The position numbers and the translations under genes were made by a program. Positions 14,279-15,692 of a DNA stretch of 15,692 nt are shown piece by piece; position 1 is the first letter of the stretch; each line of letters begins with the position of its first letter. Below the pieces are notes generated by a model. It was not told where the DNA came from. It saw nothing but the letters and a program-made list of their open reading frames with translations, and made no database searches. The stretch is from Parvularcula sp. GTDB lineage: Bacteria; Pseudomonadota; Alphaproteobacteria; Caulobacterales; Parvularculaceae. The DNA lies in the NCBI GenBank assembly GCA_003506635.1, contig DNZB01000190.1, positions 1 through 15,692 of the forward strand. The letters run 5' to 3'.

Positions 14279-14308
14279 CCCCCCTTCCCGCTCTTGCGGG
14301 AGGGGGGG
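14279..14308. repeat. GC-rich hairpin between the AhpD-like and DUF1348 genes
   Basis: A 13-bp stem with one G-U pair (CCCCCCTTCCCGC with GCGGGAGGGGGGG minus its last base) encloses a TCTT loop, in the 72-base spacer inside the presumed operon. No T-tract follows on either strand, so it is not a standard terminator. It may stabilise the upstream message or lower expression of the two downstream genes. From memory, CCCTCCCGC/GCGGGAGGG palindromes recur between genes in many alphaproteobacteria. Confidence 0.7.
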
Positions 14309-14342
14309 ATAAGGCGGCGCCCGGCGACAGGAACGACACATC

Positions 14343-14822
14343 ATGACTGAAGAGCGTCCACCAAAACCTCCGTTTACGGAAGAAACCGCACGCCTTAAGG
14401 TGCGCGCCGCCGAGGACGCCTGGAATTCCCGCGACCCGACCCGCGTCGCGCGCGCCTATACGCCGGACAGCCGCTGGCGCAACCGCGCGGAATTCATCGA
14501 GGGGCGCGCCGGCGTTGAAGCGTTCCTGACGCGAAAATGGGGGCGCGAACGGGATTATCGCCTCATCAAGGAGCTTTGGGCGTTTCGCGGCGACCGCATC
14601 GCGGTGCGGTTCGCCTATGAATGGCGCGATGCCGCGGGCGCCTGGTTCCGCTCCTACGGCAACGAGAACTGGGAATTCGCGGAAAACGGCCTGATGGCGC
14701 GCCGCATCGCGTCGATCAACGATTTGGCGATCGGCGAAAGCGACCGGCTTTTCCGGTGGGAGCGCGGCGCAGACGGGCGCCGCCCGGACGACTATCCCGG
14801 TCTTTCAGATCTTGGCCTATGA
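14343..14822 (+). CDS. DUF1348 NTF2-fold protein
   Basis: This 159-residue protein matches the DUF1348 family of the nuclear transport factor 2 (SnoaL-like) cone fold almost end to end. Recognisable blocks are [20 protein letters not shown] at about 9-28, [17 protein letters not shown] at about 39-55, [20 protein letters not shown], the [12 protein letters not shown] strand, [20 protein letters not shown] and the C-terminal [13 protein letters not shown]. The fold makes a hydrophobic pocket used elsewhere for small-molecule binding or isomerase chemistry; the biochemical activity of DUF1348 proteins is not established. There is no signal peptide, so it is cytoplasmic. An ACAGGAA-type ribosome binding site lies about 10 bases before the ATG. 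It sits between the AhpD-like and TetR genes, which suggests a shared inducer or stress. Confidence 0.92.
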   Translation: MTEERPPKPPFTEETARLKVRAAEDAWNSRDPTRVARAYTPDSRWRNRAEFIEGRAGVEAFLTRKWGRERDYRLIKELWAFRGDRIAVRFAYEWRDAAGAWFRSYGNENWEFAENGLMARRIASINDLAIGESDRLFRWERGADGRRPDDYPGLSDLGL

Positions 14823-14849
14823 TCGCGCGCGCCGAATAAAGGTTGAGCC

Positions 14850-15440
14850 TTGCCGGTGATGCGCGACGCCCCAGAGGATAGGCCCCTTCGTGCGGCGCCC
14901 GCCGCGCGCGAGGCGATCGTTGCGGCGCTGTTCGATCTCTTCCGGCGCGCCGGATATGACGGCGTGTCGCTCGCCGATATTTCGGCGGCGACCGGCCTCG
15001 GCAAGTCGAGCCTCTATCACCACTTCCCGGACGGCAAGCCTGACATGGCGGAAGCGGTCGGCGCTTATGCGCTCGCGGCGATGCGCGAGAAGATGTTTGC
15101 GCCGCTCGCGGCGGCCTCGCCGCTCGCCGCGAAAGTCGACGCGATGCTTGCGACAGCTGATGCGATGTATGAAGGCGGGCTCACACCCTGCCTTGTCGCC
15201 AACATGCTGCCCTCCGGCGCGGCGGCCTCGCCGGTCCGGGCGATCATCGCTGAGTGGATCGATGCGCTCGCCGCTGCGTTGGGCGCCGCCGGCGTCAGCC
15301 CTGCGCAGGCGCGCGCGCGCGCGGCCGGGGCGGTCGTCACAATCGAAGGCGCGCTGATCGTCACCCAGGCGACCGGCGACAGGAAGGTCTTCCGCGACGC
15401 GCTCGCCGCGGCGCGGCGGACATTGCTGTCCGGACCGTAA
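14850..15440 (+). CDS. TetR-family transcriptional repressor (LmrA/YxaF-like)
   Basis: This 196-residue regulator has an N-terminal TetR helix-turn-helix (about 20-66): AREAIVAALFDLFRRAGYDG, then VSLADISAATGLGKSSLYHHF with recognition helix near 50-58. The SSLYHHFPDGKPDMAEAV signature is typical of the LmrA/YxaF subgroup. The all-helical C-terminal domain (about 75-196) should bind a small ligand and dimerise. The start is taken as TTG at 14850, seven bases after AAAGG; an in-frame ATG at 14859 is a good alternative and would not affect the domain. It follows the DUF1348 stop by 27 bases and is probably autoregulated through the palindrome at 13658-13677. No clear terminator was found after it, although a TTTTTT run occurs at about 15459-15464 without a convincing stem. 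Confidence 0.93.
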   Translation: MPVMRDAPEDRPLRAAPAAREAIVAALFDLFRRAGYDGVSLADISAATGLGKSSLYHHFPDGKPDMAEAVGAYALAAMREKMFAPLAAASPLAAKVDAMLATADAMYEGGLTPCLVANMLPSGAAASPVRAIIAEWIDALAAALGAAGVSPAQARARAAGAVVTIEGALIVTQATGDRKVFRDALAAARRTLLSGP

Positions 15441-15535
15441 TCTGACGCCCCTGCGCCCTTTTTTCTCCGCGTTCCTGCCTCAGACGGGCCATGCTAAGGG
15501 GCTGCAATCGACAGGCATGCGGCGGAGCAGATTTC

Positions 15536-15692
15536 GTGAGCGACCGGCCGGACAACGGCAATGACGACGCGACGGGCGGCGCCGGGGAAAGCGCGCGCCT
15601 TGCCGCCGAGTTTCATGCCGCCGCGGATGAACTGCGCGCGCATTTGAACGCCCTGCCCAAGGCCGCCGCCGCCGTGCTGCCGGCGCCGCGCC
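15536..15692 (+). CDS. Start of an unrecognised gene, cut by the window end
   Basis: A GTG at 15536, preceded by GGAG about 9 bases upstream, opens a reading frame that has no stop for the remaining 157 bases (52 codons). The visible peptide begins SDRPDNGNDDATGGAGE, a charged, Gly/Asp-rich and probably disordered head. A likely helical stretch, ARLAAEFHAAADELRAHLNAL, follows. There is no signal peptide. I cannot assign a family from this fragment. The 95-base gap from the TetR stop suggests a separate transcription unit. Confidence 0.5.
   Translation, partial: MSDRPDNGNDDATGGAGESARLAAEFHAAADELRAHLNALPKAAAAVLPAPR

Noticed and set aside
1..15692. A defence island, prophage, insertion sequence, CRISPR array or toxin-antitoxin pair
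   Set aside because: No transposase, integrase, spacer-repeat array, nuclease-ATPase pair or terminal repeats were seen; the gene content is ordinary chromosomal.

Overview
This window is high-GC DNA, densely packed with genes, and reads as ordinary chromosome from an alphaproteobacterium. The evidence is the ruvC-ruvA-ruvB order with 4-base overlaps, a Coq4-type ubiquinone protein, a TTC38-like repeat protein, TadE-like pseudopilin-type proteins and RsmB with a fused NusB domain. The exact lineage cannot be fixed from sequence alone; something near the Caulobacterales, Parvularculales or Hyphomonadaceae is a guess. There is no phage, insertion sequence, CRISPR array, rRNA or tRNA that I can support. 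No gene-free stretch exceeds 300 bases; the longest is 3383-3601 (219 bases), and it holds a pair of inverted palindromic repeats.

Layout. From 46 to 9827 every gene is on the minus strand. Transcription first meets rsmB (9827-8460), then a BI-1/YccA membrane protein with its own promoter and a strong intrinsic terminator, then a TTC38-like repeat protein. Next comes a likely coq4-thiE-Sel1 run with 33 and 23 base gaps, the repeat-bearing spacer, a four-helix membrane protein of unknown function, and the ruvCAB Holliday-junction operon. A divergent spacer at 9828-9950 separates rsmB from an exported YbjN-like protein on the plus strand. That gene converges on a two-gene minus-strand operon of TadE-like membrane-anchored proteins (11803-10695). 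A second divergent spacer, carrying a perfect palindrome, leads to malate synthase A on the plus strand.

The right end (13651-15440, plus strand) is the most interesting part. It holds a carboxymuconolactone decarboxylase/AhpD-like protein with a CxxCxxxH redox motif, a DUF1348 NTF2-fold protein and a TetR-family repressor, in one orientation. They are preceded by a sigma70-like promoter whose spacer is filled by a perfect 8+4+8 palindrome. I read this as a self-regulated, ligand-inducible small operon, probably for detoxification or redox defence; the inducer and substrate are unknown. A truncated, unrecognised gene begins at 15536 and runs off the end.

Functions covered are recombination repair (ruvABC), rRNA modification (rsmB), cofactor synthesis (thiE, coq4), the glyoxylate bypass (aceB), envelope proteins (Sel1, YbjN-like, TadE pair, BI-1, four-helix protein) and the TetR-controlled cassette. 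I found no convincing new defence or mobile system. The parts most worth a second look are the TetR-type operator cassette, a second CGGT/ACCG palindrome inside the coq4 promoter, the covarying inverted repeats at 3469-3569, and the unidentified membrane protein upstream of ruvC.
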